IMG/VR virus record: IMGVR_UViG_3300013212_000041
Coordinates: 1 to 47,561 of that record
Source of the DNA: a virus
Length of the DNA: 47,561 nucleotides
Direction: 5' to 3' (one strand)
A program made the position numbers and the translations under genes. Shown here in pieces: positions 34,340 to 40,871 of the stretch; position 1 is the stretch's first letter, and every line of letters begins with the position of its first letter. A model generated the notes under the pieces. The model saw nothing but the letters and a program-made list of their open reading frames with translations. It had not been told where the DNA came from and made no database searches.

Positions 34340-34416
34340 TTTAGATGAGTATTGTCCGGAGACGTGAAGCCGTATCAAGGTGATGTTGCTCGAATTACCA
34401 GCAATACTCATCTAAA
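34340..34416 (-). ncRNA. Long-stem RNA, 15-bp terminal helix
   Basis: TTTAGATGAGTATTG (34340-34354) and its exact complement (34402-34416) enclose 47 bases with TTGCT/AGCAA. Starts right after a tRNA-like element on the minus strand. Function unknown. Confidence 0.5.
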
Positions 34417-34425
34417 AAGTCGTAA

Positions 34426-34495
34426 CCTTCGTATGGGATTTGAACCCATGTTTCCCTCTGCACGAGGGTGTCCTGCCGGGCTAGACGAACGAAGC
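34426..34495 (-). tRNA. CCA-less tRNA-like gene
   Basis: GCTTCGT/ACGAAGG (1-72 is G-G), Asp/Glu-like D arm, stem CCCT/AGGG with loop CGTGCAG (no U33) or CCCTC/GAGGG with a 5-base loop, T arm ATGGG-TTCAAAT-CCCAT. No CCA. Probably a pseudo-tRNA or mimic. Confidence 0.45.
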
Positions 34496-34577
34496 AATGA
34501 GTGTGCCATTTTGGGGTAATTACTCCCTATCCACACACTCATTGGGACCTTAAGGCCGGGTAATTACTCCGAACCTT
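34495..34577 (-). repeat. Two hairpins with the same palindromic loop GTAATTAC
   Basis: Hairpin 1: CAATGAGTGTG/CACACTCATTG (11 bp). Hairpin 2: AAGG.CGG/CCG.CCTT (34552-34577). Both present GGGTAATTACTCC, whose 8-base core is self-complementary. Confidence 0.6.
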
Positions 34578-34592
34578 AATGCTTTATCTACT

Positions 34593-34691
34593 GGAACGTT
34601 TGTTTTGGACGGGAATTGAACCCGCACTGTCTGATTAGAAGTCAGATGCTCTACCGTTGAGCGACCATAAGGTTTTTTGCTGAACCGTTCC
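34593..34691 (-). ncRNA. Y-like RNA enclosing a CCA-less tRNA-Arg (TCT) cloverleaf, 'Y5'
   Basis: GGAACG (34691-34686) pairs with CGTTCC (34598-34593), followed by GTTCAGCAAAAAACC, the Y-family motif. Inside is an unpermuted cloverleaf (34601-34671): D arm GCTC-AACGGTA-GAGC, anticodon TCTGA-CTTCTAA-TCAGA (TCT), T arm GCGGG-TTCAATT-CCCGT. Its acceptor TTATGG/CCAAAA has a mismatch and no CCA. It may instead be a true tRNA-Arg whose CCA is added after processing. Confidence 0.6.
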
Positions 34692-34706
34692 AAAATCGTA
34701 TTCTAC

Positions 34707-34771
34707 AGAGTTGCTTTTGTCCGCTAAGACATCCATTGTTTAAGCGTTTTGTGTTTTGCTGTAACAACTCT
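34707..34771 (-). ncRNA. Minimal Y-like RNA, 'Y4'
   Basis: 65 bases: AGAGTTG (34771-34765) pairs with CAACTCT (34713-34707). TTACAGCAAAACACAAA is almost identical to Y3. The loop has only a CGCT/AGCG hairpin and no tRNA module. Confidence 0.65.
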
Positions 34772-34835
34772 AAAACTGTGACCGTGCTGCATCCGGCGAT
34801 TAAACCTTTGCTTTGCCGGCGGTCTTCGGCTAAAA

Positions 34836-34912
34836 TGGCGACCTCGAAGGGACTCGAACCCTCAACATCTTCCTGGACAGGGAAGCGCTCTAGCCAATTG
34901 AACTACGAGGCC
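34836..34912 (-). tRNA. tRNA-Asp (GTC)
   Basis: Acceptor GGCCTCG/CGAGGTC with GCCA, anticodon CTTCC-CTGTCCA-GGAAG, T arm GAGGG-TTCGAGT-CCCTT; G73 fits Asp. Confidence 0.95.
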
Positions 34913-34919
34913 ATGAAAC

Positions 34920-34984
34920 TGGTCCCTACCGGATGGGGGCTCTTACGCTGTAAGACCCACGCTTGAATCTAGGCTCCAGTAGGG
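34920..34984 (-). tRNA. tRNA-like minigene with long central hairpin
   Basis: CCCTACT/GGTAGGG with ACCA forms an acceptor, but the 47-base interior is mostly one hairpin GGG.TCTTAC-AGC-GTAAGA.CCC. No T or D arm. Could be charged or CCA-processed but not decode normally. Confidence 0.35.
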
Positions 34985-35126
34985 CTGACCTAGACGTGCT
35001 TTCTCGCAGCCGCTCTCATCGATACCGAGCATCGCGATAGTAACTGTGACGGTATACTTATTTGGTATCCTCCAAGGGCTGCCGCCAGCCAAATCAGGAA
35101 TGGTTTAATAACCATTAAAATTATAG
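34985..35126 (-). other. Non-coding spacer, structured
   Basis: No ORF. CTAGGTC/GACCTAG-type and CGATGCTCGG/ATCG elements are possible. Nothing identifiable. Confidence 0.25.
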
Positions 35127-35217
35127 GGGGACAGTAAGGATTCGAACCTTATCAACCCAGCTGTCACTGGTGTACTAAGCTGACAGACTTAGTACTGCTG
35201 AGCCCATGCCCATCCCC
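35127..35217 (-). ncRNA. Pseudoknotted tRNA-like RNA
   Basis: GGGGATG/TGTCCCC closes the element; T arm TAAGG-TTCGAAT-CCTTA is perfect. The centre has GTACTAAG-TCTGTCAG-CTTAGTAC, whose loop CTGTCA pairs with the downstream TGACAG (H-type pseudoknot). No CCA and no anticodon. Confidence 0.5.
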
Positions 35218-35230
35218 GGTTTCTGCCGGC

Positions 35231-35752
35231 TTACCGTGTGTTGCACGCGCGGAGTAACTCTATGATATCTGCATCTGACATTTCGTCAAGATCAATAGGA
35301 GACTGAAAGCCTCTACCAACGATACTAACCAAATGCTTACCTGCATCATCATTGTCGCCAATTGCGATTATGTTCCAAGTCTGGCGCATAATCTTAAACC
35401 ATGGCTTCATTCGCTTTGGTGTAGAAGTTAACACCGCAATCGCATTATATCCTAATCGATGTAATACAGCTGCTTTGAAGATACCTTCTACAACATAGAT
35501 AGTTCTATCAGCAGGATTCAAAATTTCCAGACCGAATACACCATCTTTTTCCCTCAAGCGAGAAAAATAACGAGACAACTTTGGGTTGTTAGTCTTTTTA
35601 CTCGTCTTATCAGGACGATAACGCTGATAACCAACCATCTCTCCAGAAAGGTTCCAGAGGTAGAATGTGATACAGTTCGAAGAATAATTCCTTGCGAAAT
35701 TATAAAGCTTCGGGTTCATACCACGTTCTTCAAGATGCTTAATTAACTTCAT
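35231..35752 (-). CDS. Toprim-domain primase-like protein
   Basis: 173 residues. 'RTIYVVEGIFKAAVLHRLGY' (catalytic Glu) and 'IIAIGDNDDAGKH' (DxD) define a Toprim domain after a short N-terminal region similar to DnaG-like bifunctional proteins. No zinc finger or helicase domain. ATG 35752 lies at the expected transcription start of the upstream promoter, so the mRNA may be leaderless, or translation starts at ATG 35719 ('MNPKLYNFARN'). Confidence 0.8.
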   Translation of the reverse strand: MKLIKHLEERGMNPKLYNFARNYSSNCITFYLWNLSGEMVGYQRYRPDKTSKKTNNPKLSRYFSRLREKDGVFGLEILNPADRTIYVVEGIFKAAVLHRLGYNAIAVLTSTPKRMKPWFKIMRQTWNIIAIGDNDDAGKHLVSIVGRGFQSPIDLDEMSDADIIELLRACNTR

Positions 35753-35788
35753 ATCTTCTTATAGGCACATTTAAGATTAAATGCAACT
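35751..35788 (-). promoter_or_regulatory. Minus-strand promoter
   Basis: AGTTGCATTTAATCTTAAAT, then CCTATAAGAAGATATG. The -10 region runs into the Toprim ATG. Confidence 0.65.
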
Positions 35789-35795
35789 ATTAAAT

Positions 35796-35872
35796 TGGTC
35801 TAGGTGGAGGGACTTGAACCCCCATGATGTCCTGGCTCCAGACCAGACGACTTACCATTAGTCCACACCTAG
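35796..35872 (-). tRNA. tRNA-Pro (TGG) with C33
   Basis: Acceptor CTAGGTG/CACCTAG with ACCA (C1-G72, A73), anticodon TCTGG-TCTGGAG-CCAGG; reading TGG puts C at position 33. T arm GGGGG-TTCAAGT-CCCTC. Confidence 0.8.
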
Positions 35873-35877
35873 TTAAA

Positions 35878-36001
35878 TCTCTTTAAGAAAATGCACGCCA
35901 AACAGTACTTGTTCAGTACCTAGGAATTCCAGCCCTCAAGAGTGTATCAGTCACTCCCTATGCCACCCGTGCTGATGCTTGGATGCATTTACTTAAAGAG
36001 A
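35878..36001 (-). ncRNA. Long-stem RNA LS1
   Basis: TCTCTTTAAG.AAATGCA (35878-35895) pairs with its complement 35984-36001 (17 pairs, one A-A mismatch), enclosing about 88 bases with AGTACT and CCTAGG elements. Shares its upstream strand with LS2. Confidence 0.6.
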
Positions 36002-36140
36002 CTTTTTAGTAAAGCGTACTGCCTTGCCGACTATATCACAATTGTACACGGAGCCTCGGAGTTCAACCGTCACGCGGGACTTACACCCCACTGCTAAGCA
36101 CTAGCTTCACCGCACAATACGCTTTACTAAAAAGTCTCTT
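35996..36140 (-). ncRNA. Long-stem RNA LS2, perfect 23-bp terminal helix
   Basis: The 23-base segment 35996-36018 is perfectly complementary to 36118-36140. The 99-base loop contains CGG-TTGAACT-CCG (T-arm-like) and GGGG...CCC. It is close downstream of promoter 36229-36265. AAGAGA (35996-36001) belongs to both LS1 and LS2 stems. Confidence 0.65.
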
Positions 36141-36149
36141 ATGGCGGGA

Positions 36150-36180
36150 GCTCCGAAGAACGTCCCGCCATTAAGATCTC
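36150..36180 (-). terminator. Strong GC hairpin
   Basis: GGCGGGA/TCCCGCC (7 bp) with an extended GC/GC closing pair and an AAGAA-type loop, near the start of the 36.2-kb ncRNA transcript. No clear U tract; may be a leader or stability hairpin. Confidence 0.4.
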
Positions 36181-36228
36181 TATCTAACAATGTCAAAGAG
36201 CGAGTTTCAGATTTCTCATCCACCCTAT

Positions 36229-36265
36229 CCCTTCTTATAGACACATTTTAAATTAAATGCAACTG
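36229..36265 (-). promoter_or_regulatory. Minus-strand promoter of the ncRNA/tRNA transcript
   Basis: AGTTGCATTTAATTTAAAAT, then GTCTATAAGAAGGGATAG. First product would be LS2, LS1 and tRNA-Pro. Confidence 0.65.
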
Positions 36266-36330
36266 TAAAAAGAAATTATTTTTCCCATTTCTGAGAAAAG
36301 TATAAGGCCGCATTACTGCCGCCCTATAGA

Positions 36331-36366
36331 TTAATATATAGCTTTATTTACGAGATAAAGCAACTG
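36331..36366 (-). promoter_or_regulatory. Second promoter-like copy upstream of the ncRNA region
   Basis: AGTTGCTTTATCTCGTAAAT, then GCTATATATTAATC, 100 bases above the previous promoter. Confidence 0.5.
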
Positions 36367-36394
36367 ATTTTTTAAAAAAAGTTATAATATTATT

Positions 36395-36598
36395 TTATAG
36401 GTGGAATATTTCTCCACTTTCGCTAATTATTACCAAAGCTTTTTCTCCATCATCACCACATACGCATTTCGCGAGTGTGTAAGCTTCATCTTCGTCCCTC
36501 GTCGTAAACGTAAGGAAGAATAAACTGTCCTTCTCTCCCGGTTCTGGGTATCCGAAGGCGCATGGGATGGCATAAAGCACTTTGGTTTTTTGTTCCAT
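36395..36598 (-). CDS. Hypothetical protein, 67 aa
   Basis: 'MEQKTKVLYAIPCAFGYPEP' and 'AYTLAKCVCGDDGEKALVII'; small alpha/beta protein. Follows NAMPT; a TATAAATA box is 5 bases before its ATG. Confidence 0.6.
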   Translation of the reverse strand: MEQKTKVLYAIPCAFGYPEPGEKDSLFFLTFTTRDEDEAYTLAKCVCGDDGEKALVIISESGEIFHL

Positions 36599-36602
36599 AC
36601 AT

Positions 36603-36610
36603 TATTTATA
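36603..36610 (-). promoter_or_regulatory. T4-type late promoter box
   Basis: Exact TATAAATA; the ATG of the 67-aa gene follows after 5 bases, so a late transcript starting here would be nearly leaderless. Confidence 0.5.
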
Positions 36611-36634
36611 TGCCATCCCAATCATGATTGAGAT

Positions 36635-38032
36635 TTATTTTATCTCTGCGTTCGCTCGGACCTCATCAAACGTCATAAAGTTGAGCTGTGCTCCGTTCTT
36701 ATAAACAGTGCGTAAAACATCCTTAATTGGTTGCCCGTTTGTATAGCACTTCGATGCGAAATCGCGTGTGATTGTTCTGTAACCAAGTAGTGGACCTTGA
36801 TAATCAAGGAACAGGAGTCCTTTTTTCGAGCGCTTACCGCTGTCAGTAATAGGGTCTTTGAAAACATCAACCCATTTACCATCGATGAAAGCAGCACTAC
36901 ATTTCATTGCAAACTTCTGGTCGTCGCGATTGACGATTTGAAGCAATGCACCACCCTGACCGAAGACAACGTTATCGGCGCTGTAATTCCACGCTTCGAG
37001 TGCTTTCAGAATTTCTGTGATAGAATCGATATTGACGCCGTCACCTTGAAGTACGCGAACGTTATTGAGAACCATGTATCCCTTTTCGTTTGTAGTCGTG
37101 CCGAAATACGATGCTAGAATAGCAACACATTTTAGTACAACCTCAGCAGGATAGCCGCTATCCGGACGAACTACGAGAGTTGCGCCAGAATCAAGAACGT
37201 CTTGCTTGAGCTCAGTTCCCCAAAGCTTGCACGCTTCGTAGATATCATAACTGTCAGATACAGCCGAAACAATACCACCAGGTTTACCGTTCTGCTTAAC
37301 CATGTTACGATACGAATCAACTTCGCGCTCGCGGCCCCAGCTGGTTACAGTACTGTGCTCCATGGCAGGTACACTAAAACCAGCCATATTGGCATCATAA
37401 TAGCGACGAGCAAAAAGCAACGCCTCAACCGTATCAGTACCCATAAAGTTGACGAGGTGGGCTGCTCCCCCAATGCCAGCACTCTCAAGGCTAGATACAC
37501 CACGAGCACCAAAATCGTGTAACTTAAAGTTAATGTCAGCAGGGCTTCCTGTACGTGTGAGAGCATCTAAAACCACCTTTTTAATTTCGCGACTGTTTGT
37601 TGCAACCGTAGTAGGATACCAGATTGCACGAAGCAACGGCGTTTCTAGGAACGATGTCAACCAATAACATTTAGGATCAGTATTTACAATCGTCGCGAGT
37701 ACATTTTGAAACGGTACAACAGTACCTTCTGGAACAGCTTTAATTTCAACCGGAAGGTAACCTTCGTGTGCTCGGAGAATATATTCCCAACCAGCGCGAT
37801 TGAATGGTTCACCATGCGCTGTAATAATCAGCTCAGCTTCATCAATCATTTCCTTCGTGATTGGTGTAGTCAGATATTCCTTAATAAACGCCTGCAAGCC
37901 AAAGAATACAGTTTCATCATATTTGCCACCACGGCTTTCAATATAACTGTAGATGTATTCCGTACGAGGCGGATATTGATTGAACTGACTGTATTTGTAG
38001 CTGTCCGAATTTAATATAATATTCTTAGTCAT
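36635..38032 (-). CDS. nadV: Nicotinamide phosphoribosyltransferase (NAMPT/NadV)
   Basis: 465 residues, full family length. 'LHDFGARGVSS' (about 170-180), 'VPAMEHSTVTSWG' (catalytic His), 'VVRPDSGYPAE' and 'LQGDGVN' are NAMPT active-site blocks. It makes NMN from nicotinamide and PRPP. With the NMN adenylyltransferase at 39664 it gives a two-step NAD+ rebuilding route known in phages (NARP2 type), which counters NAD+-depleting immunity. Good RBS and ATG 38032. Confidence 0.95.
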   Translation of the reverse strand: MTKNIILNSDSYKYSQFNQYPPRTEYIYSYIESRGGKYDETVFFGLQAFIKEYLTTPITKEMIDEAELIITAHGEPFNRAGWEYILRAHEGYLPVEIKAVPEGTVVPFQNVLATIVNTDPKCYWLTSFLETPLLRAIWYPTTVATNSREIKKVVLDALTRTGSPADINFKLHDFGARGVSSLESAGIGGAAHLVNFMGTDTVEALLFARRYYDANMAGFSVPAMEHSTVTSWGREREVDSYRNMVKQNGKPGGIVSAVSDSYDIYEACKLWGTELKQDVLDSGATLVVRPDSGYPAEVVLKCVAILASYFGTTTNEKGYMVLNNVRVLQGDGVNIDSITEILKALEAWNYSADNVVFGQGGALLQIVNRDDQKFAMKCSAAFIDGKWVDVFKDPITDSGKRSKKGLLFLDYQGPLLGYRTITRDFASKCYTNGQPIKDVLRTVYKNGAQLNFMTFDEVRANAEIK

Positions 38033-38053
38033 AATAGAACTCCTCTATTTGTT

Positions 38054-38272
38054 TTATGCCTCTGAGTCTATCTCTTTGGCTGTTGATTCATTGTAGTATT
38101 GTTTTGGAGTATAATCAACTACTTTTACAACTGTATGTGGTTTCATATTTTTGTAAATTAGCTGTTTACAAACCCTTTCATCCAACGGGTTATATGGTAC
38201 AAAGTAACCGCAGGTTCCATCCTGGGAATACCCCCAGCGCTGACATTTTATAATGCATTTACACTCAGGCAT
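38054..38272 (-). CDS. Hypothetical Cys-rich protein, 72 aa
   Basis: 'MPECKCIIKCQRWGYSQDGT' with five cysteines in the first 35 residues, perhaps zinc-binding. Overlaps the macro gene stop by 8 bases, lies in the NAD operon. Confidence 0.6.
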   Translation of the reverse strand: MPECKCIIKCQRWGYSQDGTCGYFVPYNPLDERVCKQLIYKNMKPHTVVKVVDYTPKQYYNESTAKEIDSEA

Positions 38273-38762
38273 TGAACTCTACCAACGTAACAGTGCCACC
38301 TCTTTTTGTGACTTGCTCAGCGAACTTTATGAGAAGCCCCATAATGCGTTCCTTATCTCCACCAGCAAGTCCCATACCAATATATGGGAAACCGATATTT
38401 TTATCACCATATACTTCTAGTAACTTACGTAGAATCACCTTGAAGCTATCATACTCAAAATGGTCCTTACCACGCGGCATGTAATTAAGTTGTGTATAAG
38501 CATTCACGATGATAAATGGTTTTAGTGGATAACGGTAATCAGTTTGTACCCAACTATAATTACCAAGTTTCATCACCGGCTCAGTACGGGTTGAAAAGTT
38601 ATGGTCAGCCAAATAAGCGCCCAAGTGACGCTCTTTAATCTCTTTGGCAATACCAGAGCCCATTGTGTTTAGACAATTGCAGCCGTGAACGATAACGTCA
38701 AAGAGACCGTTCTCAGCCATGTCAAGAAGATTACCCCTCGCGTGTTGCAGCATCTCGAACAT
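38265..38762 (-). CDS. Macro-domain ADP-ribose hydrolase/phosphatase
   Basis: 165 residues, a single macro domain: 'FDVIVHGCNCLNTMGSGIAK' (adenosine/ribose loop), 'MKLGNYSW' and 'IGFPYIGMGLAGGDKERI' (phosphate loop). Members bind ADP-ribose and remove it from phosphates, proteins or DNA (DarG type). In an operon with NAMPT and NMNAT-Nudix, it suggests recycling or removal of ADP-ribose. Confidence 0.85.
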   Translation of the reverse strand: MFEMLQHARGNLLDMAENGLFDVIVHGCNCLNTMGSGIAKEIKERHLGAYLADHNFSTRTEPVMKLGNYSWVQTDYRYPLKPFIIVNAYTQLNYMPRGKDHFEYDSFKVILRKLLEVYGDKNIGFPYIGMGLAGGDKERIMGLLIKFAEQVTKRGGTVTLVEFNA

Positions 38763-39042
38763 CCTTATCCCATTTTTTAAACTTTTCAGTCTTATACTCT
38801 CGTTGGTCTAAAACAAGGCCGAGCTCATCCATCGAGAAGTTCTTTTCAAGGAAAAAGTCCATAGCAGCGTAAACGTCGCCGGTTTCTTCAATAAACTTCT
38901 CTCTGAGGTCATATGACCAATGTGATGTGCTTCCTTCAGAACCGATAAGTTTACCGCAAACCTGCTGTAGTTCACCAAGCTCTTCAATAAGCTTTGAAAG
39001 GCCGTTCCATTCATCAGAACCTATGCAATATGGTTTAGTCAT
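38731..39042 (-). CDS. MazG-like NTP pyrophosphohydrolase
   Basis: ATG 39042 ('MTKPYCIGSDEWNGLSKLI') in ATGA overlap with the upstream stop. 'LIEELGELQQV' and 'EKFIEETGDVYAAMDFF' give the EExxE/ExxD metal site of all-alpha NTP-PPases. Phage MazG enzymes hydrolyse dNTPs or (p)ppGpp-type nucleotides. Overlaps the macro start by 32 bases. Confidence 0.75.
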   Translation of the reverse strand: MTKPYCIGSDEWNGLSKLIEELGELQQVCGKLIGSEGSTSHWSYDLREKFIEETGDVYAAMDFFLEKNFSMDELGLVLDQREYKTEKFKKWDKDVRDAATREG

Positions 39043-39194
39043 CAAACGTTCCTTCCAAGACTCTTTTGAATCTCTTTCCAGCGCTCTTCAGCAGATGCAA
39101 CGATGTAATTAAACTCAGAACCATACGGGGTTGTGTAATTACCGTTGCGAACGAATGCAATTACAAATTCTGTCATAAACTGTTCTTTAGTCAT
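39042..39194 (-). CDS. Hypothetical protein, 50 aa
   Basis: 'MTKEQFMTEFVIAFVRNGNY', helical; coupled to the MazG-like gene. ATG 39194 overlaps the upstream gene's end region. Confidence 0.55.
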   Translation of the reverse strand: MTKEQFMTEFVIAFVRNGNYTTPYGSEFNYIVASAEERWKEIQKSLGRNV

Positions 39195-39195
39195 A

Positions 39196-39387
39196 TCAAT
39201 AACCCTTCACGATAACTTTTTTGCTGCAATCAGGACAGTCAATGTAATATTCCATCCACGTATCACCACTGTAATCACCCGCTTGATACGATTTAATCTC
39301 AGAGAGTTTATACTCGAGAATACTCGCGCAACTGCGACACGTGACTCGCTTTACAGCTGATTCGTCTCTTCCAACAACTTTAACCAT
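39196..39387 (-). CDS. Zinc-ribbon protein, 63 aa
   Basis: ATG 39387 ('MVKVVGRDESAVKRVTCRSC'). CRSC and CPDC pairs separated by about 35 residues form a classic two-CxxC zinc ribbon. Confidence 0.65.
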   Translation of the reverse strand: MVKVVGRDESAVKRVTCRSCASILEYKLSEIKSYQAGDYSGDTWMEYYIDCPDCSKKVIVKGY

Positions 39388-39661
39388 GGTCAAGTACTCC
39401 TAATGCTGCACGCTCATCTGGCGTAAGTTTAGCAAGTGCAGATTTATATGCAGCCTTACGTCTCGCTTCAACAATTTCCTCTAAGTCATCATAGATTGTG
39501 ATTGTTTTTGGACCAGATGGCATATACAGATATTTGTCTTTATCAGCATATGCTTTAGCGAGTGCAGCGCTACTGAAACAAGCAGCAACAGATGGTAGAT
39601 TTCCAGCACCGCTCATCATGTCAGCATGAAACACTTCATAATATTCAATTATAGTAGCCAT
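39380..39661 (-). CDS. Hypothetical protein, 93 aa
   Basis: ATG 39661 ('MATIIEYYEVFHADMMSGAG' after the first Met-Ile-Met alternatives). Helical C-terminus 'EARRKAAYKSALAKLTPDER'. In the NAD operon, no family recognised. Confidence 0.55.
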   Translation of the reverse strand: MATIIEYYEVFHADMMSGAGNLPSVAACFSSAALAKAYADKDKYLYMPSGPKTITIYDDLEEIVEARRKAAYKSALAKLTPDERAALGVLDHG

Positions 39662-39663
39662 GA

Positions 39664-40749
39664 TCAAATCCCCAAGAAGTATTGAATGATGTGGTAGTGG
39701 TCGTCGAAGAAAGCATCCTCTTGAAGATCACTAATAGGTACCCACTTTGCTTTGATAGCATCATCAGCACCCTTTACCTTTGGTAATTCGCGTGCATCAG
39801 GTAGCTTAATAAAAGCAGCATAAGTCACTACACGTCCAATGGTCGAACGATGCGGGTCATCGAACATGCGCGATTCAACAACGTTACCGCGTAGAACCGG
39901 GTCAGGAATCTTGAGAAGTGTTTCTTCACGAAGCTCACGAATAACACCATCCATTAGCGGTTCGTCGATGTTAAGGTGACCACCAGGGATAGCCCACAGA
40001 CCCTTTCCAGGCTCAGCTTTACGCTTTACGAGAAGGATGTGACCACTCTGAACAACTACAGCATCGACGGTTAAGTGCTTAACTGGATAGGGTGCAGCTT
40101 CCCATTGCTTTTTGTAGTTACGAACGAATTTCAGTTCAGCCGATAGGTTCTGAAATTCAACCAAATCCTTAAAGCGTTCCATGAAGTTGGCCACGCTCTC
40201 AGGTACCAGCGAATTATCAATTTCACCGCTTTCAAGGTAGCGCTCACGAACTTCCGTCGCGTGCATTACGTTGTGTAATGGGACGTCAACCGAATCGAAT
40301 TGCGGGAACATTTTGAGGTAATACGAGGTGTGGTCTTTGGCCATGCCAATTAGACCGATTTTAGCATCATTGAGACCAGATGCTTGAAACCCGTTGTTAT
40401 TTACGGCTCGTAGCGATGCTTCCTTGACAATGCTTTGCACTTGATTAATCCAAGCAGCATCATTATAAGTTTTATCGAATAGGGGTTTAATTGAGAGGCG
40501 AAGGTCGATGGTACGGTCATATGCGCCGTCATCCATGCCTGCTTGATTGAGATTATAACTATCTCGAATCATCTGAGTGCGCTCTTGAAATGTAAATGGG
40601 TTTCGTATGGTGCGGGCCTTGCCAGCGCTACCAACAAGTACTAGAACGTACTTTGCTTTTTCGAGAGCGGTATCGATGATACGTTTGTGCTCAACGTGGA
40701 ACGGTTGAAACCGACCAATAAAGACCAATAGGTCAAACTCTTTTTCCAT
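39664..40749 (-). CDS. nadM: Bifunctional NMN adenylyltransferase / Nudix hydrolase
   Basis: 361 residues. The N-terminal nucleotidyltransferase has 'FIGRFQPFHVEHKRIID' (HxGH-type) and an ISSTxxR-like block; it adds AMP to NMN to form NAD+. The C-terminal Nudix domain has the box 'GGHLNIDEPLMDGVIRELRE' and acts on ADP-ribose in known fusions. Partner of NAMPT in the same operon. Confidence 0.95.
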   Translation of the reverse strand: MEKEFDLLVFIGRFQPFHVEHKRIIDTALEKAKYVLVLVGSAGKARTIRNPFTFQERTQMIRDSYNLNQAGMDDGAYDRTIDLRLSIKPLFDKTYNDAAWINQVQSIVKEASLRAVNNNGFQASGLNDAKIGLIGMAKDHTSYYLKMFPQFDSVDVPLHNVMHATEVRERYLESGEIDNSLVPESVANFMERFKDLVEFQNLSAELKFVRNYKKQWEAAPYPVKHLTVDAVVVQSGHILLVKRKAEPGKGLWAIPGGHLNIDEPLMDGVIRELREETLLKIPDPVLRGNVVESRMFDDPHRSTIGRVVTYAAFIKLPDARELPKVKGADDAIKAKWVPISDLQEDAFFDDHYHIIQYFLGI

Positions 40750-40833
40750 TGCCCAAAACTCCTTTGTGGCTATATTAATACAAGTCTATCTTGTACATAC
40801 ATTATATATAATGCCTTCTCTGAATAAGGCAAG

Positions 40834-40861
40834 AAAAAAGGGCGACCTGTTACAGTCGCCC
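40834..40861 (-). terminator. Rho-independent terminator
   Basis: GGGCGAC/GTCGCCC with 8-base loop, followed on the minus strand by TTTTTTC, 11 bases after the flotillin-like gene. Confidence 0.85.
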
Positions 40862-40871
40862 CTCATTTAAT

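Noticed and set aside
19899-35872. CRISPR array suggested by many GGATTCGAACCC-like repeats
   Set aside because: These are T arms of tRNA genes with irregular spacing and full cloverleaf context.
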